Shown here: piece by piece, positions 1 to 5,537 of the stretch
How positions within the stretch are numbered: the stretch's first letter is position 1
Layout: each line of letters begins with the position of its first letter
Source of the DNA: Lysobacter_K sp038248955
GTDB lineage: Bacteria; Pseudomonadota; Gammaproteobacteria; Xanthomonadales; Xanthomonadaceae
DNA: 5,542 bases
Assembly: GCA_038248955.1 (NCBI GenBank)
Contig: JBBRWW010000172.1
Coordinates: 1-5,542, forward strand
Direction: 5' to 3'
Program-made: the position numbers and the translations under genes
Notes under the pieces: model-generated
Told to the model about the DNA's origin: nothing
The model's database searches: none
The model's input: only the letters and a program-made list of their open reading frames with translations

Positions 1-470
1 CCACCGAGGCTGAGGCTGAACTGCGGGCTGTCCGGATCGCGGTTGACGTCATCGGCCCAGCGGCTGCCGCGTTGCACGTCCAGATCGTAAAGGCGCTGCA
101 ACTGCGACCACAGCAAGGCCTCGAAACGGCGCTCGTCGGCATCGAACGGGCCGTTGAACAGGGCGACGAATGAGTGCACCGTCGTGTCGCCCGAATCCCC
201 CGCGTCGATCATCTCTGCGAACGCATGCAACCTGTCGAGCACCGGCGCGTCGTTGAAGCGGCTGCCAAGCGCGGCGAATTCGTGCGCCTGGATCGCGCCG
301 CGCGCGAGCGCCGCTTTGGAGCCGACACAGGGGAACGATGCGTCATCGACAAAGTCGAAAAACTGCGCGGTAAGCGCGCCGTCATTGCTGGCGCCGGACC
401 GTGCGGGAGAAGCGGGAGCGGCATTGGGCGTCGTATCGAATCGCCGCCGCTCGGCAGGGTAGGTGTTCAT
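1..470 (-). CDS. YqcI/YcgG family protein, GntA-like (haem-dependent N-hydroxylase family), C-terminus cut by window edge
   Basis: Read on the minus strand from the ATG at 470, the frame stays open to base 1 and gives 156 residues, so the C-terminal part is missing. Visible family landmarks are FPCVGSK (residues 46-52, with Cys48 and Lys52), SFVALF (100-105), an FEALLW segment (116-121) and DPDSPQFSLSLG (145-156). Together these match the YqcI/YcgG family as I know it. A cyanobacterial member, GntA, is a haem-dependent N-hydroxylase in guanitoxin biosynthesis; the substrate of this member cannot be inferred. The first 30 or so residues are Ala/Pro/Ser-rich and probably disordered. No strong Shine-Dalgarno precedes the ATG at 470. 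In-frame ATGs at 497 and 644 are possible, but the added sequence is low-complexity and, from 644, would translate the intergenic repeat. No toxin-pathway neighbour is visible. Family assignment is fairly secure; function is not. Confidence 0.85.
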   Translation of the reverse strand, partial: MNTYPAERRRFDTTPNAAPASPARSGASNDGALTAQFFDFVDDASFPCVGSKAALARGAIQAHEFAALGSRFNDAPVLDRLHAFAEMIDAGDSGDTTVHSFVALFNGPFDADERRFEALLWSQLQRLYDLDVQRGSRWADDVNRDPDSPQFSLSLG

Positions 471-612
471 CTGCAGGAGGCTCGTGGTAGGACGCATCGA
501 TCGCGTCGTGGACTGAATCGAGGTCGTGGAATCTACCGGGGCATTGAAAACGCGCGCGTGAACTTCCGGCCGCGGCGACAGTGATCGTTCAGGCGCCGCA
601 GCCGGCAAGCTA

Positions 613-638
613 GGAACGGGGTCAGGTTCAGTTATCCA
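613..638 (+). repeat. Intergenic repeat copy A (core GGGGTCAGGTTCA)
   Basis: The core GGGGTCAGGTTCA occupies 618-630. Bases 613-630 recur as the reverse complement at 1101-1118 with a single mismatch (17 of 18). The right half, through ATCCA at 634-638, also resembles the direct copy at 5512-5537 (20 of 26 positions by eye). The sequence lies between genes and has no protein-coding role that I can support. It fits a dispersed intergenic element of the REP or small-palindrome type. Confidence 0.7.
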
Positions 639-784
639 GACCATGCCTGATCGATACGCGGGCACGTGCGCGCAAGTGAAGCGCGTTGCAGTCGCCGAAC
701 CCACACGGCCCTGCACGCAAGCTGCTTTCTGCCGCACCACGGCGCCCTTACTGCGCCGGCATGCGGCCTTAACCGTCGCTTCCT

Positions 785-790
785 TAGAGT
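785..790 (+). promoter_or_regulatory. Weak candidate -10 element for the small acidic gene
   Basis: TAGAGT at 785-790 matches TATAAT at four of six positions and would place transcription start about 22 bases before the ATG at 819. A TTAACC lies at 769-774, but the 10-base spacing is too short for a standard sigma-70 -35 box, and nothing convincing lies at 17 bases. This is a guess from position and composition. Confidence 0.2.
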
Positions 791-818
791 GGTTGTCCCG
801 ACCAACGAGGATGCAGCA

Positions 819-1022
819 ATGACCAGCCATGACGAGCACGACCCGAAGCAGCCCGCCACCGCCGATGACGCTTCCGGCAAGCGTCCCTCCACCCGCCCGC
901 CGGTGGCGCCGGATCCCACGGCGGGGATGGCCCGCGAGGTGGGCGACCTGGAAGACCCCGATGCCGTGGAGGACGAGGGAGCGTTGCCGGGGCGGATGGG
1001 CGGCGGCCTGGCCGGCGGCTGA
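819..1022 (+). CDS. Small acidic, probably disordered protein of unknown function (67 aa)
   Basis: The ATG at 819 is preceded by ACGAGG at 805-810, eight bases upstream, a good ribosome binding site; this decides the start over the longer open frame beginning at 666, whose extra residues are Cys/Arg-rich and implausible. The product is rich in Asp, Glu, Pro, Ala and Gly and has no membrane segment or signal peptide. The first 30 residues are a low-complexity charged/proline tail. The central segment, residues 31-50 (key part DPTAGMAREVGDLEDPDAV), looks like a constrained motif, and the chain ends in a Gly-rich GRMGGGLAGG. I cannot name a domain, though I have an unverified impression that similar short proteins with this Met-Ala-Arg-Glu-Val-Gly-Asp block occur in Xanthomonadaceae. 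It stands alone, bracketed by inverted copies of the intergenic repeat. A cytoplasmic binding or adaptor role is possible but unsupported. Confidence 0.72.
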   Translation: MTSHDEHDPKQPATADDASGKRPSTRPPVAPDPTAGMAREVGDLEDPDAVEDEGALPGRMGGGLAGG

Positions 1023-1029
1023 TCGACCG

Positions 1030-1071
1030 AAAAAAAAGCTCAGGTTCATTCCGTTTGAAATGAACCTGAGC
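1030..1071 (-). terminator. Perfect 13-bp hairpin with U-tract on the minus strand, built from the repeat core
   Basis: Bases 1038-1050 (GCTCAGGTTCATT) and 1059-1071 (AATGAACCTGAGC) are exact reverse complements separated by an 8-base loop. Eight A residues at 1030-1037 precede the left arm, so on the minus strand the stem is followed by eight U residues, the classic Rho-independent layout. On the plus strand the stem follows the small acidic gene's stop by 15 bases but lacks a U-tract. It would stop leftward transcription escaping the secreted-protein gene. The stem contains the CAGGTTCA core of the neighbouring repeats. Confidence 0.65.
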
Positions 1072-1079
1072 CGAGGGGA

Positions 1080-1118
1080 TGGAAAAGTGGGTTGGAAAAG
1101 TGAACCTGACCCCATTCC
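1080..1118 (-). repeat. Intergenic repeat copy C, inverted relative to copy A, with a short direct duplication beside it
   Basis: TGAACCTGACCCC at 1101-1113 is the exact reverse complement of 618-630, and the match extends to 1118 with one mismatch. Immediately to the left, TGGAAAAGTG occurs twice (1080-1089 and 1093-1102) with a 13-base period, the second unit running into the repeat core. Copies A and C thus form an inverted pair about 470 bases apart around the small acidic gene. Confidence 0.7.
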
Positions 1119-1222
1119 GGCCAGCGCCCATGCAGGGACGCGGCGTTTGGCGGCGCGCAGATCAACGGGCGCCACGTTGCGGCGGTAGGTGTCGGCCATC
1201 GACGCGATGGACCTGCAGCAAA

Positions 1223-1254
1223 CCATGAAAGCCGGGCCCTGCCAGAGGCCCGGC
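1223..1254 (-). terminator. Terminator-like GC hairpin after the secreted-protein gene
   Basis: GCCGGGCC (1231-1238) and GGCCCGGC (1247-1254) pair perfectly with an 8-base loop. On the minus strand the hairpin starts 16 bases after the stop codon at 1271-1273 and is followed by TTTCATGG, a very short U-run. Position and stem strength favour a terminator; the poor U-tract lowers confidence. Confidence 0.6.
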
Positions 1255-1270
1255 GGTGGGCGTTACACGC

Positions 1271-3148
1271 TCAGGGGGTGACCTTTGAAATCCGCGTGCC
1301 CCAGTTGCCCAGGCTGGTGCGCGTGCCGCTGCAGCTGCCGAACGGCGCGGCCATGTACTCGGCGAGATTGCAGGTCTGGTTGATGTACTGATTGGCCAGC
1401 CAGATGCTGCTGCCGTCGGCCACTGCCGCGCCATAGTCGCCCCAGCGCGGGCGCGAGCCGCCGATATCCGGATATTCCGTGAATCCGTCCTGCGGCCCAA
1501 GACCATCCGCGGCGATGTGCACGGCACCGGCGCCGGAGATGGCGTCGATGCCGGCGTAACCCGCGCTCGGGAAGTTATTGGGTCCGACGAGGGTGAACCC
1601 GATCACCCCGCGCCCGCTGGGCGTGACGGCCACGGCCGGATAGGAGAGATTGGTATCGGACAGCGCCAGGATTCCGTTCAACACCGACTTCGCCTTGAAG
1701 CTGGTTTCGCTGATCTGCGGCTGGATGACGTACCAGGCAATGGAGGCCCGGTTCACGCCGTCGACGATCGCGGCCGTGTCGAGCGCACCCCACAGCTTGC
1801 CGTTGGCATAGACCACCTGTTGCATGCGCGAATCGTTGCTGTTGAGCTTGCCTTCGGGATGGAAGAAGGCCGCGCCACCGGCGACGTTGGGTCGGCAGGT
1901 CGCACTGGATAGGCATTGCCCGAGAGGGTAATCGCCGGCTTTCTGCGTTGACCGGTCCGGCACGCCGTAGGTGTTGACGCTCACGGTGGTGTGGAGCAGT
2001 TCGACGCCGGAGCCGTCGCCGTTGAGCGACGCGGTGTTGGTCAGCGCCCAGGCGCGGATGCGGTTGTCCGAACCACTGCTGGTGAACACGGCGTTGGAGC
2101 TCAGCAGGTATTCGGTGCCGTTGCGCTGGGTCGCATAGATGCCGGCAGGCGATGTCGCGGGCCACACCGTGAAGCCCGGCACCTGGCCGTCGGCGCCCAG
2201 ATCCAGCAGGTACTGCGGATCGGCGGTGTTGAACTGCACATACGTGGCCGGTCCACGCGAGACCAGGCCGGCTTTCGAGATCGCGATCACCTGTGCACCG
2301 GTGAAGCCGCCGGCGAACAACGGGAACTCGTTGGTGGTCAGGTAGATGCCGTTCGCATCGGCGCCGATGTGGGGATAGTCACCCAGACACGGGCCGCCCG
2401 GGCACTGGTGGTTCGGCGTTCCGGCGGTGCCGTCGTTCTGCACCGGCAGGCGGTAGATCGTCCAGCTGCCCAGCGGCGTGGGGCCGTCGCTGACGGCGAT
2501 GTCGAGATGGTTCGGACCACTGAGGTTGGCGGTGGTGCCGACGTGGTCGAGGGTCAACACGACCACAAACCAGCGCTGGGTGTCGGTGTCGAAATACGCG
2601 ATCGGATCGGTCACGCTCGGGCCGCGGGCCCCGGTGGTGCGGTTGATCGCGGCGGCATAGCCATAAAACGTGTTGAGGTCGACCGGCGTGGTCTGCGGCG
2701 CGCCGGTCGTGTCCCAGATCCGCAGGACATTGTTGACCGCCTCCAGCACGTAGCCGTTGCCCACCGCGAGTGCCTGATCGGGGGGCTCGACGGAAAACTG
2801 GTTGCCACCGTTGGCGAGCCGCTGGTCGCGGAAGTTGAGCCCGTGGAAACTCAGGTTGAGATCGGGGTTTGCCTTGGTCTTCTGCCCGCTGCGTACCGAG
2901 GCGCCCTGGCCGTGGCGCCTGGCGATCGTACGGTTGATATGCGTGGACGTGGCGTCCGTGCCCTCGTCATCGGCCAGCGCGCTGTCGATTTCCGGATCCT
3001 GCATGGCGTCGCCGCCGGCAGGGAGGTTGTGCACACTGGTACTGCCACTGGGCAGCAGACGATTGGGTTGGGCGGCCTGCGCGGTGAAGGCGAAGGCGGC
3101 AAGCAACCCGGTGGCGAGCGCAGAAAGCAAAAGCGGACGACTGTTCAT
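1271..3148 (-). CDS. Secreted protein of unknown function, possibly beta-propeller-like (625 aa)
   Basis: The ATG at 3148 follows AAGGAGC (3159 down to 3153 on the minus strand), an ideal ribosome binding site. The N-terminus is a clear Sec signal peptide: a short basic start, a hydrophobic core at about residues 5-22, and an AQA cleavage motif at 23-25. A charged, low-complexity linker covers about 30-95. The remainder is rich in Gly, Asn, Asp, Thr and aromatic residues, with alternating short strand-like segments such as YVLEAVNNVLRIWD (133-146), RWFVVVLTLDHV (192-203), YPHIGADANGIYLTTNEF (258-275) and RWGDYGAAV (568-576). This suggests an all-beta, repeated-blade fold. The only six cysteines fall in three local pairs (249/254, 412/418, 593/606), suggesting disulphides after export. 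I see no catalytic motif, lipobox, LPXTG or transmembrane anchor, so it is likely periplasmic or extracellular. I recognise no named family. It is monocistronic, with a hairpin after its stop. Confidence 0.9.
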   Translation of the reverse strand: MNSRPLLLSALATGLLAAFAFTAQAAQPNRLLPSGSTSVHNLPAGGDAMQDPEIDSALADDEGTDATSTHINRTIARRHGQGASVRSGQKTKANPDLNLSFHGLNFRDQRLANGGNQFSVEPPDQALAVGNGYVLEAVNNVLRIWDTTGAPQTTPVDLNTFYGYAAAINRTTGARGPSVTDPIAYFDTDTQRWFVVVLTLDHVGTTANLSGPNHLDIAVSDGPTPLGSWTIYRLPVQNDGTAGTPNHQCPGGPCLGDYPHIGADANGIYLTTNEFPLFAGGFTGAQVIAISKAGLVSRGPATYVQFNTADPQYLLDLGADGQVPGFTVWPATSPAGIYATQRNGTEYLLSSNAVFTSSGSDNRIRAWALTNTASLNGDGSGVELLHTTVSVNTYGVPDRSTQKAGDYPLGQCLSSATCRPNVAGGAAFFHPEGKLNSNDSRMQQVVYANGKLWGALDTAAIVDGVNRASIAWYVIQPQISETSFKAKSVLNGILALSDTNLSYPAVAVTPSGRGVIGFTLVGPNNFPSAGYAGIDAISGAGAVHIAADGLGPQDGFTEYPDIGGSRPRWGDYGAAVADGSSIWLANQYINQTCNLAEYMAAPFGSCSGTRTSLGNWGTRISKVTP

Positions 3149-3345
3149 GACGGCTCCTTGGGGGCCAGGCAGGTGTGGGAATGGGCCTCATCGCCGCAAC
3201 GCAGTCGGACGGGAGCGACTCCCGGACGGTCGACGCAGCTCGAGTACCCTGGCAAACCACGAATCCCGGCGCCCTGCCGGCCCCTGTCGCCCATGGTCAT
3301 AGCTGCACAACGCCGACCGCGGTGGTGGCCGGTCAGCTCGCGTCG

Positions 3346-3363
3346 GGCGGGTCTCGACCCGCC
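3346..3363. repeat. Short palindrome GGCGGGTC-TC-GACCCGCC
   Basis: Eight-base arms (3346-3353 and 3356-3363) are exact reverse complements with two bases between them. Six A residues follow shortly on the plus strand (3366-3371), so there is no U-tract in a terminator position for either strand. It could be an operator for the secreted-protein gene about 200 bases away, or a small dispersed palindrome. Neither can be decided from one copy. Confidence 0.4.
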
Positions 3364-3597
3364 TTCAAAAAAGGGTCCTGGGAAAAGGGGGCCGGTCGAT
3401 GTGGTCGCCCAGCCAATCGCCCCCGCGCAGTTGCGAGCGCCGCCCGCACCGTGCGGCCGTCGCGGACTGGACAATGCGCCCCGACGCGGCGCCCGGATGT
3501 CCCCCGGGAAGCGGATCCGCCGCCCGCCACGCAGCCCGCTCCCGCAAGGGCGCGGACGTCAGGCGCGATCCACCATCCGCGAATGGCGGCAGCCGCT

Positions 3598-3617
3598 GCC
3601 CGGCCGCCGGCCAGGGC
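3598..3617 (-). terminator. Candidate transcript-end hairpin after the formaldehyde dehydrogenase gene
   Basis: GCCCGGCC (3598-3605) pairs with GGCCAGGGC (3609-3617) with one bulged base and a 3-base loop, 15 bases beyond the stop codon on the minus strand. It is very GC-rich but is not followed by a U-run, so it may only stabilise an RNA end or be chance in GC-rich DNA. Confidence 0.3.
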
Positions 3618-3632
3618 GCGTTGCCAGCCCGC

Positions 3633-4772
3633 TCACGCCGCAGGCTTGAGCACCACCTTGGTCCAGCCGTCCTTGCGTGCGTCGAAGTTCTTGTAGCCTT
3701 CCGGCGCCTGCGCCAGCGGCAGTTCGTGTGACACGAGGAACGACGGCGAAGCCTTGCCGGCTTCGATCAGGTTGCACAGCTGGCGGTTGTACGCCTTGAC
3801 GTTGGCCTGGCCGGTGCGGATGGACTGGCCCTTGAACCAGAATTCGCCGAAGTTGAAGGCGAGGTGGCCTTTCTTGGCCAGTGCGTCCTCGGCCTTCGGG
3901 TCCTTGGGGATGAACACGCCGACCACGCCGATGCCGCCGGTGGCTTTCACCGCCTTGACCAGGTTGTTCATGGTCAGGTTGGGCACTTCGTGGCCCTTGT
4001 TGTCGCAGCACTGGTAGCCGACGCACTCGCAGCCGCGGTCCGCGCCGGCGCCCTTGGTCAGTTCCAACACCTGCGCCACGCCGTTGCCTTCGACGTCGTG
4101 GATCGCGATCGCGCCGATCTTCTCGGCCAGCGCGAGGCGGTCCTTGTGGGTGTCGACCACCATCACCTTGCTCGCGCCCTTGATCATGGCCGAGTACGCG
4201 GCCATCAATCCGACCGGGCCCGCGCCATAGACCACCACGGTCTCGCCGGGCATGACCCCGGCCAGTTCGGTGGCGTGGTAGCCGGTGGGGAAAATGTCCG
4301 ACAGCATGACGTAGTCGTTTTCCTTTTCCTCCGAGCCCTCTGGCAATACCAGGCAGTTGAAGTCGGCATACGGCACGCGCAGGTATTCGGCCTGGCCGCC
4401 CTCGTGGGGGCCCATGCCGGCGAAGCCGTACGCGGCGCCGGCAGTGCCGGGATTGCAGGTGAGGCAAAAACCGGTGAGACCCCGCTCGCAGTTGGCGCAG
4501 AAACCGCAGCTGACGTTGAACGGCAGGCAGACGCGATCGCCCACCTTGACGCGGTCGACCGCGTTGCCGACCTCGATCACTTCGCCCTGGTTCTCGTGGC
4601 CCAGGATGCGGCCGGCCGGCATGTCGGTGCGGCCGTCGTACATGTGCAGGTCGGAGCCGCAGATGTTGGTGGTGGTGATGCGGACCAGCGCGTCGGTGGG
4701 TTTCTCGATCTTCGCATCAGGCACGTCGACGACGCTGACATCGCGGGGACCGTTGTAGACGAGGGCTTTCAT
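3633..4772 (-). CDS. fdhA: Glutathione-independent formaldehyde dehydrogenase (zinc-dependent, NAD-binding alcohol dehydrogenase family)
   Basis: The 379-residue product belongs to the medium-chain zinc alcohol dehydrogenases, in the branch of Pseudomonas putida formaldehyde dehydrogenase, which oxidises formaldehyde to formate with NAD and no glutathione. Catalytic-zinc ligands are visible as Cys38 (in ICGSD), His59 (in GHE) and Asp159 (in LSD), the Asp being characteristic of this branch. The four structural-zinc cysteines are 89, 92, 95 and 103. The Rossmann motif GAGPVG is at 183-188, with Asp207 after the second strand, the usual NAD-ribose contact. The start at 4772 is preferred because GGAG lies eight bases before it; the ATG six codons upstream at 4790 has no Shine-Dalgarno. 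The chain is complete and somewhat shorter than the P. putida enzyme (about 399). The likely role is cytoplasmic formaldehyde detoxification. Related members act on other aldehydes or alcohols or as dismutases, so the substrate is inferred. Confidence 0.93.
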   Translation of the reverse strand: MKALVYNGPRDVSVVDVPDAKIEKPTDALVRITTTNICGSDLHMYDGRTDMPAGRILGHENQGEVIEVGNAVDRVKVGDRVCLPFNVSCGFCANCERGLTGFCLTCNPGTAGAAYGFAGMGPHEGGQAEYLRVPYADFNCLVLPEGSEEKENDYVMLSDIFPTGYHATELAGVMPGETVVVYGAGPVGLMAAYSAMIKGASKVMVVDTHKDRLALAEKIGAIAIHDVEGNGVAQVLELTKGAGADRGCECVGYQCCDNKGHEVPNLTMNNLVKAVKATGGIGVVGVFIPKDPKAEDALAKKGHLAFNFGEFWFKGQSIRTGQANVKAYNRQLCNLIEAGKASPSFLVSHELPLAQAPEGYKNFDARKDGWTKVVLKPAA

Positions 4773-5061
4773 CGGGGGTGCTCCAGGCATGGGAGGGGAG
4801 TCCGGGTGTCCACACCGCCGGCCCTGATCGCCCTGTGGCGACGGCCATTGCCCGGGGATGTCCCGGCGCGGACTTGCGCGCTTCCAGGCGGGCCACGGCT
4901 GATCAGCGTGCGGGCAACCTTACCGATGCATTCGTCAAAACCGCGCCAACATGATGTGAGCAAGGAAGAAAAGGGCCGCCGCTGCACGCTCGTTCCCGGC
5001 TGGGACCCCGACCTGTCCCCGGGGTTTGGGACGCAGGCGCCTACATGGCAGTCTTGCGTCT
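4773..5061. other. Divergent intergenic region between fdhA and the DoxX-like gene
   Basis: This holds the promoters of both flanking genes. On the minus strand a TTGACG (4938 down to 4933) matches the -35 consensus at five of six positions, but no acceptable -10 lies 16-18 bases further on, so I do not call a promoter. No hairpin or riboswitch-like structure stood out. Confidence 0.4.
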
Positions 5062-5484
5062 ATGTCGACCCGAATCCTTCCTGCCGTCTGCCGCCTGCTG
5101 TCCCTCGAGGGCCTGGGCCGATGGCGCATCGCCGGTCTGGGCGTGGTCTTCGTCTGGTTCTTCGTCGGTGGCATCGCGCACTTCGCCGCCACCGCGGCCG
5201 AGATGCGGATCGTGCCGCCCTGGATCCCGTGGCCGCGTGCCGCGGTGCTGGTCAGCGGTGCGTTCGAACTGCTCGGTGCGGTCGGGCTGTTGTGGCGCCC
5301 TACCCGCCGTGCGGCCGGCATTGGCCTGTTCCTGCTGACCCTGGCGGTGACGCCTGCGCACATCACCATGCTGCAGCGCCCGGAGCGGTTCGGCGTGCCG
5401 TACTGGGCACTGCTGCTGCGCCTGCCGGTGCAGGTGGCGTTGCTGGCGCTGATCGCCTGGAGCACCCGCCGGCGAAACCGCTAA
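5062..5484 (+). CDS. DoxX-like integral membrane protein (140 aa)
   Basis: The product has four hydrophobic helices at about residues 22-40, 60-78, 83-100 and 114-134, with positively charged ends (RLL..R..RWR at the start, RRRNR at the C-terminus). The layout and motifs are those of small DoxX-family proteins: GGIAHF (36-41), VPPWIPWP (51-58) between helices one and two, SGAFELLGAVGLLW (65-78) in helix two, and TPAHITML (97-104) at the end of helix three. DoxX-type proteins sit in the inner membrane and are loosely linked to quinone or redox functions, but most, including this one, have no proven role. The ATG at 5062 is chosen because the family pattern starts soon after. No clear Shine-Dalgarno precedes it; a TTG at 5026 could extend it by 12 residues. 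It is transcribed divergently from fdhA. Confidence 0.85.
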   Translation: MSTRILPAVCRLLSLEGLGRWRIAGLGVVFVWFFVGGIAHFAATAAEMRIVPPWIPWPRAAVLVSGAFELLGAVGLLWRPTRRAAGIGLFLLTLAVTPAHITMLQRPERFGVPYWALLLRLPVQVALLALIAWSTRRRNR

Positions 5485-5494
5485 GAGCAGGAAA

Positions 5495-5537
5495 AACGAG
5501 AAGGGGTCAACGAGAAGGGGGCAGGTTCATTGATCCA
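5495..5537 (+). repeat. Tandem 14-bp duplication running into a degenerate repeat copy D
   Basis: AACGAGAAGGGGTC (5495-5508) is followed directly by AACGAGAAGGGGGC (5509-5522), differing at one base. The second unit leads into AGGTTCATTGATCCA (5523-5537), so 5512-5537 matches repeat copy A at 613-638 at 20 of 26 positions in the same orientation. It begins 10 bases after the DoxX-like stop codon. The element may continue past the window edge, where an inverted partner would be expected. Confidence 0.6.

Larger units (their letters stand above)
471..818. other. Divergent intergenic region
   Basis: This 348-base stretch separates the minus-strand YqcI/YcgG gene from the plus-strand small acidic gene, so it must carry promoters in both directions if both are transcribed. 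It contains one repeat copy at 613-638 and a weak promoter-like sequence near 785. Reading frames stay open across it on both strands, as expected in GC-rich DNA, but their products are Arg/Ser-rich and unlike real proteins. I see no other gene in it. Confidence 0.6.
3149..3632. other. Intergenic region between two minus-strand genes
   Basis: These 484 bases hold the upstream region of the secreted-protein gene and the downstream region of the formaldehyde dehydrogenase gene. A small inverted repeat (CGGGAG at 3210-3215, CTCCCG at 3219-3224, 3-base gap) lies in the probable leader of the secreted-protein gene. I found no convincing -35/-10 pair. Frames open here encode only Arg/Pro/Ala-rich sequence on both strands and look non-coding. 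Confidence 0.6.

Noticed and set aside
666..818. 51-codon N-terminal extension of the small acidic gene
   Set aside because: The extra residues are Arg/Cys/His-rich, unlike the acidic body, and a good ribosome binding site sits directly before the ATG at 819.
613..1118. A complete insertion sequence or integrated element
   Set aside because: The inverted repeats are suggestive, but there is no transposase or recombinase gene between them and I could not identify a target-site duplication.
1119..1200. Minus-strand open segment starting MADTYRRNVAPVDLRAAKRR at 1200
   Set aside because: It looks briefly protein-like but has no ribosome binding site, no recognised domain, and runs straight into repeat copy C and the terminator hairpin. 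I see only intergenic sequence.
3145..3632. Several 60-170-residue frames on both strands in the long spacer
   Set aside because: All are Arg/Pro/Ala/Gly-rich and mutually overlapping with no ribosome binding site or motif.
1991..3649. 552-residue open frame on the plus strand opposite the secreted-protein gene
   Set aside because: It is antisense to a gene with a signal peptide and ideal ribosome binding site, its composition (Arg, Gly, Val, Ala) is that of a GC-rich shadow frame, and it crosses the neighbouring intergenic region into Arg/Pro-rich nonsense.
4769..4987. 72-residue minus-strand open frame upstream of fdhA
   Set aside because: It overlaps the fdhA start in another frame, has no clear ribosome binding site, and its composition is that of random GC-rich DNA.
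5026..5061. TTG start extending the DoxX-like protein by 12 residues
   Set aside because: The extension is Arg/His/Gly-rich and no ribosome binding site precedes it; the family pattern begins after the ATG at 5062.
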